DNA of 64,000 nucleotides. It comes from Akkermansiaceae bacterium. GTDB taxonomy: Bacteria; Verrucomicrobiota; Verrucomicrobiia; Verrucomicrobiales; Akkermansiaceae. The DNA lies in contig CAIKHZ010000315.1 of NCBI GenBank assembly GCA_903827375.1, positions 1-64,000 on the forward strand, written 5' to 3'. Numbering within the stretch: the stretch's first letter is position 1; each line of letters starts with the position of its first letter. Under the pieces are notes generated by a model. The model worked only from the letters and a program-made list of their open reading frames with translations. It did no database searches and was not told the DNA's origin. Positions 38,070-48,142 of the stretch are shown one piece after another. The position numbers and the translations under genes were made by a program.

Positions 38070-39608
38070 TCAGCGGTGCGGATTGCCTTGCCAGAGGTCC
38101 GCGATCACGGCGTATCCCGTGGCGTCCTGGTCCTTGAGTTCACAACGGATGAACGGGTAGTGATCGTTGACCAGGAAGTAGCTTTCCATGAGCTCGGCGA
38201 AGTATTCTTTCTCACTGGTCATGGCTGGCAGCGAGACCCGCTTGCCGTCGAAGCGGAGGACTGAGTTGTATTTGCCGTCCTTTTTTGCCTGGTCGTATGC
38301 GGCCGCAATCTTCCTGCCCAGATCGGAATCCTTTTGCGCGTGGCGATCATAGTAGGCGAGCGCCACTTGGTGGAGCACATCGGATTGCTGGAGCATGGAC
38401 CAGTCCATCATCCGTTGTGGATCCCCTATCTCAACCGCGCCCAGCTTGTCGGGATTCACTCCTTCGAGCTGCAACTTCGCACTGTCACCGCAATACTGCA
38501 GATAGGGCCCCTTGCGTCCATATTCGAGCCAGACCGGAATCGCGTGCAATTGCTTCTGCCCCTCGACGGAAATGAAATGATCGATCACGTGCAGCTTGTA
38601 GTTGAGAATCTTCACCATGGCTGTGCAGAGACCCGGCTGCCTAGCCAATTGCGGGTTGACGTAAACCGTCCAGCCATCGACGTCCCGTTTGTCGTATTGA
38701 CTGGTTGGGATATATTTCCCTTTGGCCGGGCCGGAGGCTTTTGCGGTGGCGGCTGCGGCTTGGGGGTGGTCCAGATAGGTGGCGAGGGATGTTTCCAGGC
38801 GAATAATTTGCCGGGGATCCACTCCCCAATACCGTTCAACCAGTCGTGCCATCGCGGGGTCCTGCTCGCGCAATTCGGCCCGCACAAACGGGTAGATGTC
38901 ATTGACTCCGAAATAGGCTTCTGAGCTTTCCGCCAGATATTCCATGCGGTTAGTCCGGGCGTAATGCGAGCCGACTCCGCCATCCCAGATCTTCACCTTC
39001 TCATTGATTCCGGATTTCATCATGCGCTGATAATTGGCCTCGCATTCTGCGTTGCCATAGTCATGACCCTTGCCGATGAAATGGTGGTCATAGCCGTGTG
39101 TCATCTCGTGGAAGATAACGAACGGATGGCGGTAGCTGTCACCGACATACCCTTTGGCGCTGAGCGAAATCATCGAATCCGGGTCCTTCGGCAGTTTGTA
39201 GCCGCGCTCAAGCAGCCATGCGGTTTCCGGATGATAGGACAGGCCGACCTTTTCATCGTACTCGATCCAGATGGGCGTGTGCTCCTGCAGGTTGCAGACC
39301 GCGGTGGCGGGAGCGGCCAGTTTGATCTGGTAGAGATCCCATTTCAAATGTCCGAAGGTTTTGGCCATTTGTTCGGGATACTGCTTGAGGACATCGCGAT
39401 TTGTGTAGATCGTCCAGCCCTCCATATTCCGAACTTCAAACCGCTCGGCGCTGACCGGCTGGACGACTGGGCCAGTCACCGGATCCTCATTTGCCTGCTG
39501 GGCTCTGGCGGTCGGCAGCAAGCAGATGATGGACCACAAGACTGAGGTGCGTCTTGTGATGGATTGTGGTTTCCGGAAATAACGACGAGGGGGGCACTTG
39601 GCTTCCAT
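38070..39608 (-). CDS. exported tandem-domain gluzincin-like metallopeptidase; second domain degenerate
   Basis: VIFHEMTHGYDHHFIG...RMEYLAESSEAYFGVNDIYPFVRAELREQDPAMARLVERYWG in domain 1; SDVLHQVALAYYDRH...KEYFAELMESYFLVNDHYPFIRCELKDQDATGYAVIADLWQ in domain 2; Met199 of ORF 38070-40202 followed by a signal-like SVLWSIICLLPTARA. Confidence 0.65.
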   Translation of the reverse strand: MEAKCPPRRYFRKPQSITRRTSVLWSIICLLPTARAQQANEDPVTGPVVQPVSAERFEVRNMEGWTIYTNRDVLKQYPEQMAKTFGHLKWDLYQIKLAAPATAVCNLQEHTPIWIEYDEKVGLSYHPETAWLLERGYKLPKDPDSMISLSAKGYVGDSYRHPFVIFHEMTHGYDHHFIGKGHDYGNAECEANYQRMMKSGINEKVKIWDGGVGSHYARTNRMEYLAESSEAYFGVNDIYPFVRAELREQDPAMARLVERYWGVDPRQIIRLETSLATYLDHPQAAAATAKASGPAKGKYIPTSQYDKRDVDGWTVYVNPQLARQPGLCTAMVKILNYKLHVIDHFISVEGQKQLHAIPVWLEYGRKGPYLQYCGDSAKLQLEGVNPDKLGAVEIGDPQRMMDWSMLQQSDVLHQVALAYYDRHAQKDSDLGRKIAAAYDQAKKDGKYNSVLRFDGKRVSLPAMTSEKEYFAELMESYFLVNDHYPFIRCELKDQDATGYAVIADLWQGNPHR

Positions 39609-39656
39609 TGCCAGTGAACGGTGTCGGGCACTTGGATCTTTCAGCACGGACCTACA

Positions 39657-39854
39657 CGACACCAACTGCACTGGGTGGTCCGCCGCCCTTCCCTCCCCAC
39701 TTGGTAGATCTGTATATCCGTGACTCGTTCCCCAGAAACGAATCTTGTCCCATAAGGCCTTTGTTACTTCGTGCTTTGCAATGTAGACCTTATTTACTGC
39801 AACATCGTGCAACGGAAAGTCCTCGCCTGGTTGAAAATGCCTAATCCCGGTCAT
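39657..39854 (-). pseudogene. fragment of a formylglycine-generating enzyme (FGE-sulfatase/SUMF1) domain
   Basis: FQPGEDFPLHDVAVNKVYIAKHEVTKALWDKIRFWGTSHGYTDLPSGEGRAADHPVQLVS resembles the N-terminal FGE segment; catalytic part absent. Confidence 0.65.
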
Positions 39855-40007
39855 GGGGAAATAGAGACTGTCCCGGACGGGAGCCTGGTGATTCCGATAG
39901 AAGTTTTCAAGTTTGGCAAGCATTACGCCAGGGTTTTTTGAATCGAAAAGATCTGTTGGTCCATTACCGAACTTCCGTCCGTTTTGAGTTTTCTTGAAAT
40001 TCTCGAC

Positions 40008-40549
40008 CGTCATCTGCCGACAATAGAACTGATGAAAACAGACCGGCAGCTCAGGACGGTTCCAGCATTTTCGCCAGCCACTGATGAGACTGTGCAGGTT
40101 GTTGTAATAGGTGAGGCCGCCGCCGATGTTGGAGTATCCTTGGTTCCAGATGCAGCCGCGGATGGCATAGGGGATCACGGGGTTGAGCTTGCCGTTGAAC
40201 ATCCCTTCTTACCCGGACCTTCGGTGATGATAATCCGTTAGGGAGCGGCATTCGCCTCGAGCGGGTCGAGTGTTAGCAGCCACTTGCCATCCTTGCCAGC
40301 CTGCGCGGTCTGCTGCTGTCCGGCAAATGCCACCGTCACCATGGTGCCCGGTTTGCTGCAGCCCCAGACTGGCAGTTTCATCTGGCGTTGCAGGATCGCG
40401 TTATCGGCAAAGGGTGCGCCCATCTCGATGGCGGGGCTGGGTTTAGCCGCAGGCTTGACCTCCTCCGCTCGCGCCACCAGGGGAGCGAGCAGCATGGCTG
40501 CGGCGGCGAGGGTAAGTAACATCGATGAGCGTGACAGTGGATGATTCAT
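40008..40549 (-). pseudogene. internally deleted sialate O-acetylesterase gene
   Basis: N-terminal piece MNHPLSRSSMLLTLAAAAMLLAPLVARA...GAPFADNAILQRQMKLPVWGCSKPGTMVTVAFAGQQQTAQAGKDGKWLLTLDPLEANAAP* then, out of frame, MFNGKLNPVIPYAIRGCIWNQGYSN...LISGWRKCW; the GQSNM block is missing. Confidence 0.75.
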
Positions 40550-40601
40550 ATATCTGCTAGAGGCATTCATGGCTTGTAGGGATATTTCTCGCAGGTCTGG
40601 A

Positions 40602-43600
40602 TCAGGGCCGGTTCCGTTTCATGACGATGAGCGGGGATTTCCAGCCGGCGGGGTTTTTCTCGCTGAAGCCGCCGGCTTCGACGGCGAGGTATTCCGTGCC
40701 GTCGATGGTCCGCAGCGTCATCTTGAGCGCCTGCCAGCGGGTCATGTCTATCAGGGTATCGCCGGACCAGATCCGGGTCGCCTTGTCTGTAATGCCATCC
40801 TCCTTGAGGGTAAGTCCCCCGAAGGGTGCGTTGTTGATGGGGGCCGGTTTGGCGGGATCGAAGGCTTCAAGCGCCGGAACCATTGCGACGGCGGTCCATG
40901 AACCTAGCAGCTGCGGGTTGGCGACGAACTTGCCGTCGTAGTGGAAGCGGTCGTCGGTGGTTTGGAACTCCTTGTTTTCAGGATCCTGCTTTTCCTGCCA
41001 TGCGGCGGAGAGCATCGGGATGACTGTCGCGGATTTTCGGAACGCGGCGTCATCCAGCGGCGGGAGTTTCATTTCCTCGATCCACATGCTGAAGACCCCC
41101 TGAGGGACCGGTGGCATGGTTGCAATCGCCCGGTCACCGTAGCGGAGGAAGGTGGTGGCGGCGAGGGTGACGGGGCCATTGCCAAACTCATCGAGGAGCT
41201 CCTTGGTGATGAAGGCACCGCGGAGGGTGCCGCCGCTGCCCCGGCCGATGCCTTCCTTGACCTCGACCAACGGTTTGCCGTTGAGGTAGAGCCGGTAGCC
41301 ATCGCCAGCACCAACATATAAGCCGGTGCTGACAACGATTCGATAGAGGTATCCCGGTTGGGGCGGCGGGAGCCGAAAAGTGCCGCGAACTAACAGGACT
41401 TCCTTATCCCACAGGGTGCGCATCGGGTCCGGAGAACTGAATCTGCCGCGCGGGTCCGGGTCGGTGACCACCTTGCCTTGATACTGGCCAAACGGAGCCT
41501 GCCCTTTTTTCCAACCGGCCTGGGCGGGGTCGAATCCGGGGGTGAACCAATTCTCCATTCCCTGCGGGTAAGTCACCTTGCGATAGCGCCATGGCGAGAG
41601 GTCGTATTTTTGCTTTTCCGGCGGATCGAAGGTGAAGAAATCCCAGCTGGCATCCTTCAGGTTCGGGTCGAAAAGATGCCAGTCGTAGTCGTGGACGCCC
41701 ACCTTGCGATAAAGCCCGGCCAAGGGGTCGAAGGCGGTGGTGATGTTGCTGCTTTGACGGGTGGCCTGGGCTTCGGCCAGCAGGTAATCGCGGTTATTGC
41801 CGATGTATTCGTACACGAGTTGGTCGCGGATGATCGGGCCGATCGCCTGTTGCAACTCGGGGCCGAAATTCGCCGGGTTGGCGGAGAGGAAGATCGAGGA
41901 GTATGGCAATAGTTGCTCTGGGTAGAGTTCCTTGCCGAGTTTGTAAAGCAGGTCATAGCCGCCTGGTGCGCCGGCCAAGGTGTTAGCTAGAAATTCCAAT
42001 TGTGAGTCATAGGTCTTGGTGATGTCCTGGCCGCCGGGGGCGGTTTTCACGCCATCGAAGCCCGTGTAGGCCGCCTTCAGGGACTCGACCGCCAGTTGTT
42101 GCACCTCGGGGGGGGCCGCGCGGATGCTGGCTAACATTTCCTCCCACTCGACTGAGCAGGTCGCGTTGAAACGTTGGCAGGTGCGCAGCGTTTCCCCGAT
42201 GGCAGGCAGGATTTTCTGATAGCAATGCGGGTCGGCAGCAACCCGGCAGAGCGCGTTGAGCGCGGCACTTTGCAGCCACCATTCCTGATGTTTGAGGTAG
42301 GGTAGAATGAGGTCGAAGTGCGAGGCGATAACGTTGGCAGGGAGCCGTCCGAAGAGATTGAGAACGGCGTCCTTCACCCACCACGATTCCTCCGGGTCCT
42401 TGAGCATTGCGACTAACAGGTCAAGCATCGCAGGTTGGACAAAGGCTGCCAGCGAATCACCCGTTAGATTGGTGGCAACCGCGTGGATCGCGGCGCAGCG
42501 GACGCGCACATCTTTGGAGCGGATGAACTCAAGCACGAGGGCGGGCCGGGCCTTGCCACCGCCGGGGATCGCCTTGCCGAGGTACAGGGTGTCGAGGCCC
42601 ATGGCCTTGCGGGCGGCTATCAGGCGCACGAAATGATCGGGGTGATGGACGTAGCGGCGCAATGTGTCGTCGCTGACGTCGGGTTGGGTCATGCGGACGA
42701 GCAACGGGCGACCGGAGTCATTGGCGAGGGTTTCGTTGGAAAAATCCGCACGTTTGCCATCGGGGAAGGCGGCCGGTTGGATCGAGTCGAAGGCGTCGTC
42801 GGCCTGGGTGCCCCACGGGCGCTTCGGGAGTGGGTAGGGCTTGGAGAATTTTGACGGCGGCGCGCCGGTGATGCGCAATGTTTTGCGGGGGATCGTATAG
42901 GTGAGCGCATAGCCGGCACCCCACGCGACGGTGTCATAGTCGGCCCCGCCGAGGATACCGAAGGATCCGTCGAAGCGGCGGGACAACTCGTAATGCCAGC
43001 GCCGGTTGTCCATGAACTCCCGGTATTGGGCCGGCATTTTCTGTTGGAGCAGGCCCATCGCAGCGCTGCGCCAGATTTCACCGATGCCGCCGCCGGTATG
43101 GCCGTGGAGCATGCAGGTGGTGGTGTAGAAGCTGGTCAGCGCGGCGGCATCGCGGGCACCGGCGTAAACTGACTGCTCGCCATTGGGTGTTAGAGACGCG
43201 GCAGCGGCCATGGCGAAGGCGAGGTTGCCGTTCTTGCCGTTGTCAACTAGGCCGTTTTCCGGCCGGTTGTCGCCGTAGGGATTGTTGCCTCGACCGGCCC
43301 AGCGGAAAAAGTGGCTCAGCGCCCCGAGCAGCGCATGGTCGGGCACGTTCGCGCCGCACTCCTTGGCCAGCAGCAGGAAGGTGACCACTGCGGTGCCGCC
43401 GGCGTTGAGGTGACCGCCGCCGCCGCCATAGGTGACCGCCGCCACCCCGCCGCGGCCGGCCCAACCGTCGAGGTATTGTGCCTTCACCGCGCTGTTCACC
43501 CAACCTTGGATGGTTGGCAGGACCTCCTGGTCGCCGGTGCGCAGGTAGTATTCACACAGTGGGATGCCACCGTAGCCAAGGTGCCAGGCGTAGGCGGGAG

Positions 43601-44237
43601 CGTTCCTGGCGCTGCCCCTCGCCCATCCTCGCACGGCCTCGAGGTCCTGTTCCTCGCCTGTCGAAAGTAGGAACAACATGCCGATGGCACCGAAGCTCTT
43701 GCCAGGTCCGGCCGCCCGCGTGTAGTCGGCAAAACCACGCACAATCATATCAGACTTGGGACAATTGAGTGGCCAGGTTTTGCTATAGGTGCCGAGCACG
43801 GGAATTTGGACGACGACTTCCTGGGGCGGGACCTCCGGCCCATCCCTGACAACCAGTTTGATCAGTCCGTCGGCGGCCTCTGCCGCGGTAATGACGTCGC
43901 CGAGTTGGATGCGCGGGTCGATGTCCTTGAGCTTCTGACCGTTGATCGTCTCGATAATCTGGCCTTTGTTAAGCTTGCCGGTTGCGGCTGCGGGAGAATC
44001 TGGCTCGACGTTTTTGACCTTCATCACGAAGGCGGGTTGGTGCAACTCAATGCCGATGCCGACCGGCCCAAATCGGTCGATTGTCTGGAGCGAGGCCGTC
44101 TCCGAAGGCGCTGTGGAGAACAGCGGGGGTACCTTGTAGAAGCCCGTGACGGGCGCTTCCGCCGCAGCGCAGTGGGCGACACAGGAGAAGAAAAGCATCG
44201 CCAGTGGAAGGCGAAAAATTCGATGGTAGTGGGTCAT
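40602..44237 (-). CDS. large exported PDZ + alpha/alpha-toroid + HEAT protein (DUF6288-like) with C-terminal galactose-binding-like domain
   Basis: ~1,211 aa; PDZ-like FVMKVKNVEPDSPAAATGKLNKGQIIETINGQKLKDIDPRIQLGD, GYGGIPLCEYYLRTGD, HEAT-like helices, C-terminal VHDYDWHLFDPN...GDGYRLYLNGKPLVEV...WIEEMKLPPL. Confidence 0.7.
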   Translation of the reverse strand: MTHYHRIFRLPLAMLFFSCVAHCAAAEAPVTGFYKVPPLFSTAPSETASLQTIDRFGPVGIGIELHQPAFVMKVKNVEPDSPAAATGKLNKGQIIETINGQKLKDIDPRIQLGDVITAAEAADGLIKLVVRDGPEVPPQEVVVQIPVLGTYSKTWPLNCPKSDMIVRGFADYTRAAGPGKSFGAIGMLFLLSTGEEQDLEAVRGWARGSARNAPAYAWHLGYGGIPLCEYYLRTGDQEVLPTIQGWVNSAVKAQYLDGWAGRGGVAAVTYGGGGGHLNAGGTAVVTFLLLAKECGANVPDHALLGALSHFFRWAGRGNNPYGDNRPENGLVDNGKNGNLAFAMAAAASLTPNGEQSVYAGARDAAALTSFYTTTCMLHGHTGGGIGEIWRSAAMGLLQQKMPAQYREFMDNRRWHYELSRRFDGSFGILGGADYDTVAWGAGYALTYTIPRKTLRITGAPPSKFSKPYPLPKRPWGTQADDAFDSIQPAAFPDGKRADFSNETLANDSGRPLLVRMTQPDVSDDTLRRYVHHPDHFVRLIAARKAMGLDTLYLGKAIPGGGKARPALVLEFIRSKDVRVRCAAIHAVATNLTGDSLAAFVQPAMLDLLVAMLKDPEESWWVKDAVLNLFGRLPANVIASHFDLILPYLKHQEWWLQSAALNALCRVAADPHCYQKILPAIGETLRTCQRFNATCSVEWEEMLASIRAAPPEVQQLAVESLKAAYTGFDGVKTAPGGQDITKTYDSQLEFLANTLAGAPGGYDLLYKLGKELYPEQLLPYSSIFLSANPANFGPELQQAIGPIIRDQLVYEYIGNNRDYLLAEAQATRQSSNITTAFDPLAGLYRKVGVHDYDWHLFDPNLKDASWDFFTFDPPEKQKYDLSPWRYRKVTYPQGMENWFTPGFDPAQAGWKKGQAPFGQYQGKVVTDPDPRGRFSSPDPMRTLWDKEVLLVRGTFRLPPPQPGYLYRIVVSTGLYVGAGDGYRLYLNGKPLVEVKEGIGRGSGGTLRGAFITKELLDEFGNGPVTLAATTFLRYGDRAIATMPPVPQGVFSMWIEEMKLPPLDDAAFRKSATVIPMLSAAWQEKQDPENKEFQTTDDRFHYDGKFVANPQLLGSWTAVAMVPALEAFDPAKPAPINNAPFGGLTLKEDGITDKATRIWSGDTLIDMTRWQALKMTLRTIDGTEYLAVEAGGFSEKNPAGWKSPLIVMKRNRP

Positions 44238-44308
44238 GGTAGGATCCGAGGATTCGTTTGCTGAAAACATCTCAGCTGCTTTGTGTGTCTTGAAAATCAG
44301 TAGTCCAG

Positions 44309-44342
44309 ATGCGGAATGACGAGGCTGACAAGCCGTCCGCAT
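44309..44342. other. intergenic hairpin upstream of the DUF6288-like gene
   Basis: ATGCGGAATGACGAGGCT-GACA-AGCCGTCCGCAT, arms pair with small bulges. Confidence 0.35.
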
Positions 44343-44419
44343 TGTGGAGATAACAAGGCAGGAGTGAGGGAAAAACTAACAAGTGACGGCGTTTTCATGC
44401 AGTTCATCCCATCAGGTTC

Positions 44420-45640
44420 TCATTTTGTCATATCCGCCATGGCATCGGCAAAGGCCTTGCCAATGCGGGCCATGATCTTCGCAGAGCCGAGATAATGGTA
44501 GGTCGCATTCGACACGCCGATCTCCATCAGCTTCCATTCTTCGGGGGTATAGACTGTTTTGAGAAACGCGTCGATGGCAGCCTTCTGTTCATCTTTCCCG
44601 AGTTTTGAGCCCTTGAGTTCACGCGATTTTTCCTTCACCTTCTGCCATCGGCACTGCAGTTCCTCCAACTTGGGCTCCCAGAACTTCTCGAGCTGGACGG
44701 CCGCCACCTTGCCCTTGAATTCCGGCATGGCGGCGGGTGCGGCCATCGCCTTGCGGAACTCTCGCAACCAGGGAATGTGAGGCGGATCGATGTCGCGCGA
44801 CCGCTCCGTATCGAGCTCCCCGTTAATACCTAACACCCCGATGACGGCTCGCATCTCCGGCGCGCCAAGGTCCTTGCGAATATCACGGATCAGACAAGCC
44901 AACAGACGGCTGTATTCATCGTATCCGCCGGGTTGCCCAGGGGTCGGATAGGTTTCCGTATTCCCGAAATCACTGCAGCCCTGCAGCCACACAAAACCAG
45001 CGACCTCGTATCCTTGGGCCGGGTCATACTCGGGATCAACCCGCTTGATATCACCCAGCACCAACTTGGCATGCGCGATCATCTTGCGGTAGCAATTTCC
45101 AGCGCGCTCGGCATATTCCGCCTCTGCCTTCCGGGTATCCTCGTTGTTCTTCCGCAGTTGCTCCAGGCGCTTCGCCTGCGCCGCATGCACCCCGGCACTG
45201 GGTGGCCGGAAATCATAGCACAAGTTCGTGCCGCCCCAAGATGTCTTGATGAGCAGGACCGGCTCGCCAAGATGCTCCTGCATATAAATACCAAAGGTCA
45301 GCTCGGGACCGATCTTTGGCCCGCTCCGCTCGGCACCGAAACCCGCCGTCAACTTCCCGAACTTCTCCTCCTCACCGGTGCCGAGTGACGAAATCCAGAC
45401 GTTCTCAATAACCCGCGGGGTGTCGTTCTCATTGACCATTTTCTTGAGCATCGGCGCGGTTGCCGGGTCCATCGCAAGGCATGGGAACGTGGTGAGCTTG
45501 CAGTGCCCCTGCATGTTCGACTGGCCCGCCATGAGATATACCTTCAGCGGCTTGGCTGCCGCCTGACTCGCGACCGCCGGCATCAGGCTGGCAACGACTG
45601 CGAAAATCGCACACCTCACACTCTGTCCAAAGTTTCTCAT
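44420..45640 (-). CDS. SASA-domain carbohydrate O-acetylesterase
   Basis: Signal peptide, KPLKVYLMAGQSNMQGH (block I Ser), GPELTFGIYMQEHLGEPVLLIKTSWGGTNLCYDFRPPSAG, FVWLQGCSDFGN; ATGA overlap with the upstream gene. Confidence 0.85.
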   Translation of the reverse strand: MRNFGQSVRCAIFAVVASLMPAVASQAAAKPLKVYLMAGQSNMQGHCKLTTFPCLAMDPATAPMLKKMVNENDTPRVIENVWISSLGTGEEEKFGKLTAGFGAERSGPKIGPELTFGIYMQEHLGEPVLLIKTSWGGTNLCYDFRPPSAGVHAAQAKRLEQLRKNNEDTRKAEAEYAERAGNCYRKMIAHAKLVLGDIKRVDPEYDPAQGYEVAGFVWLQGCSDFGNTETYPTPGQPGGYDEYSRLLACLIRDIRKDLGAPEMRAVIGVLGINGELDTERSRDIDPPHIPWLREFRKAMAAPAAMPEFKGKVAAVQLEKFWEPKLEELQCRWQKVKEKSRELKGSKLGKDEQKAAIDAFLKTVYTPEEWKLMEIGVSNATYHYLGSAKIMARIGKAFADAMADMTK

Positions 45641-48087
45641 GGCGTTCCTATCTTTATGTTATTTGAATGATCCACATTCTCGGATGCATGCGCAATAAAA
45701 TCCGTCAAACCCACCAACTTCGGCGCATCCGTGCTGGCTTCGATGTCATCGATAAGCTTGTTGATATCCTTGTTCCCCCCGCCGGCGTCCTGGCTAATTT
45801 CCTTCAACTGCGGCAACACCTCCTTGGCGTTCGCGCCATACTTGCGTAATGCACTCATGCAGCCCGGCACCCGCTTGCCACTGCCCCAGCGATCAAACTC
45901 CATGACCGACACGCAGAGGGGCATACCCTCGCGAATGTGAAGCCGTGCGAGAAGTTCGAGGCCGGCCAACCGTACGCCGTCGCCAAACATCTCGTCGCTA
46001 GGTGCCAGCTTCTCAGTCGCCTTGACAATATCCGGCAGCAACCTCGCCAGATCGCGCTCACTCAACTTGTCATATATCCCCTTCCCCACGCCCGAACGCA
46101 CGACGCTATCCTCATTCTCCAAAGCCGACTGGACAGCCGGATAGAGCAATTGGCGATCCACGCCCTCCAGTGAGTCGGCAAGGATGCTTTGAGGACCATC
46201 GTGGACGCCGGGGGACCGAGCAAACAGAGTCACACAGGCGTCACGTTGGGCCAACCTTCTCGGGTCAGCAGGATTCGGGCGGACCATCATCGCCAGCAAA
46301 TCATTAACACTGGCGTTGCGCGCCGCCGTGCCCAAATTCATCAATGCTTTGCATGCCAGACCTTGCAGCCATGGATCTGAATCCTTAAGCAAAGCTATCA
46401 GCTGTGGCAGCGCTGCGTCGGCCTTCGGCCCCAAATTGCCCAGCGCTTCGCAAGCACCGTAGCGGGTATACAGATCGGTTCCGGCCAACATCTTGGTGAG
46501 GACCGAAACAATATCCGCCTGCCGCCGGCTCAGCGCTTGGGCCGAGCGATGACGCACTGCTGGCGACCAGCTAGACAAGCCGGCCAGCAACTCGTCGTTG
46601 GTGCGCGCATCGTATCCGCTTTTGCCGTTCACAGGAAAATAGTCACGCCCCGCTGATATAACCTTATCCACCTCACTGGCATTCAAGGCCACAACCGAAG
46701 ATAACTTTCTGCCCGTTAGGTATAGGCTTTTCAATGGCAGCGCATAGGCTAACAAATACGCACCGGTGCAATCCCATCGAGTGTACTTGCCATGCTCCTG
46801 TTCACCACCGGGTTCTCCCTGATAGTCAAAACTGCCATCCCAGCCACGGGCCAAGTCATAGTACCACGCCTGTTCTTTGATATAAGCGCCGGTTGCCAGC
46901 GGACCGGAGCGTGAGACACCAGGCAAGGCCCACAGGACATTAAAGAAATTGCCGGTGTGGCCCTTTTCCCGCTCATCATACGCTGCCGTGCCCATTCTGG
47001 AGAAAAACGACGACGCCTCGCGGTCGTCCAAGAGGTCGAACAACACCGCCGCGCTGGAGCATTTTCCGTTATCCTCATGCGCCATCCACGGCCCGTGATC
47101 ACCATACGGGATCCCCCCTTTGTTGACATATCTGCGCAGAAAACTTGCGGCCTTGGTGATGGCCCGGTCCAAGCCCGGATCATCAACACCGGCCTGCCGG
47201 GCCAGCACCATTGCAATGGTCAGACTGAGTCCCGGCTGGTTCATGCACCCGTAGCCATTCAAGTTGCCATCCGGCCTGGCAAACTTGTGGCCCCAGGTCC
47301 CGACGCCACTCTGGCCACCAGCCGACTCCAGAGCCAAGCGCTTTAAGCCATCGAGCACCGACACGTCGTGGGTTGCCAGAACATATTCTGCTAGAAACAT
47401 GATCGCATATCCGTAGTGCCACGTCGCGTACTGCTCTACCCGGTAGGCGGCCACCTTTTTGGCGTAGTCAGCCAGCATGGGTCTGTACTCATCCTTACCG
47501 CTGGCCACCAGCGCCAGCGCGTTAAGATCGTTAGGAATTGATACGCCGCCGAGGCCCTTTTTGACAATGGCCAGACAGCCTCGATCAAAGATCTTGCTGG
47601 ACTTCGGGCAATCGTATGGGGCGGTGCCACTGTAGGTACCCATGACAGGCAGTTTGAGCCCAACCGTGGCGATCTCGCCGGCATGCCAGCGCATCAACTT
47701 TAGCAGACCGCCGGCTGCTTCTTGTTCTGCGATTGTGATAGCTTTAGCGAGTTCGATGCGGGCATCAGCGTCGAACGGTCTTTCACCGATCCCCAGAATC
47801 ACATCGCCACAATTGAGAACCCCGTCGGCTGGTGAATCCTTGGCAACTTTGGTCACAAGGATCTGCCGCGCCTCGATGGTGCGGCCATTCGAGCCATAGA
47901 CCCAGCCACGCGCCCCGGTGGCACCGAGAGTCCAGTCATGAGTGACGTCAAGACTGCCCTGTGGAATCTTGCCGCCCTGGGTAAAATCTGGAATGGGCAA
48001 CTTCTCGCGCGATTTCGGTGCCCCGCAGACAACGGGCACGATGGAAAGCGCCGTTGCCGCAGCTGACAACACAAATAAATTTCTCAT
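45637..48087 (-). CDS. exported PDZ + toroid + HEAT protein (DUF6288-like), shorter paralog
   Basis: ILVTKVAKDSPADGVLNCGDVILGIGERPFDADARIELAKAI (PDZ-like), LKLPVMGTYSGTAPYDCPKS, KMLAGTDLYTRYGACEALGNLGPKADAALPQLIALLKDSDPWLQGLACKALMNLG (HEAT). Confidence 0.72.
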   Translation of the reverse strand: MRNLFVLSAAATALSIVPVVCGAPKSREKLPIPDFTQGGKIPQGSLDVTHDWTLGATGARGWVYGSNGRTIEARQILVTKVAKDSPADGVLNCGDVILGIGERPFDADARIELAKAITIAEQEAAGGLLKLMRWHAGEIATVGLKLPVMGTYSGTAPYDCPKSSKIFDRGCLAIVKKGLGGVSIPNDLNALALVASGKDEYRPMLADYAKKVAAYRVEQYATWHYGYAIMFLAEYVLATHDVSVLDGLKRLALESAGGQSGVGTWGHKFARPDGNLNGYGCMNQPGLSLTIAMVLARQAGVDDPGLDRAITKAASFLRRYVNKGGIPYGDHGPWMAHEDNGKCSSAAVLFDLLDDREASSFFSRMGTAAYDEREKGHTGNFFNVLWALPGVSRSGPLATGAYIKEQAWYYDLARGWDGSFDYQGEPGGEQEHGKYTRWDCTGAYLLAYALPLKSLYLTGRKLSSVVALNASEVDKVISAGRDYFPVNGKSGYDARTNDELLAGLSSWSPAVRHRSAQALSRRQADIVSVLTKMLAGTDLYTRYGACEALGNLGPKADAALPQLIALLKDSDPWLQGLACKALMNLGTAARNASVNDLLAMMVRPNPADPRRLAQRDACVTLFARSPGVHDGPQSILADSLEGVDRQLLYPAVQSALENEDSVVRSGVGKGIYDKLSERDLARLLPDIVKATEKLAPSDEMFGDGVRLAGLELLARLHIREGMPLCVSVMEFDRWGSGKRVPGCMSALRKYGANAKEVLPQLKEISQDAGGGNKDINKLIDDIEASTDAPKLVGLTDFIAHASENVDHSNNIKIGTP

Positions 48088-48142
48088 AGCTGAAGGTTTC
48101 ACAGATCGAGGATTTTGATATCTATTAGATCGAATGCAAGGA

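Noticed and set aside
39609-40202. Using the full 710-aa ORF as one gene
   Set aside because: The first ~198 residues are fragments of two unrelated families; a better start with signal peptide is at 39608.
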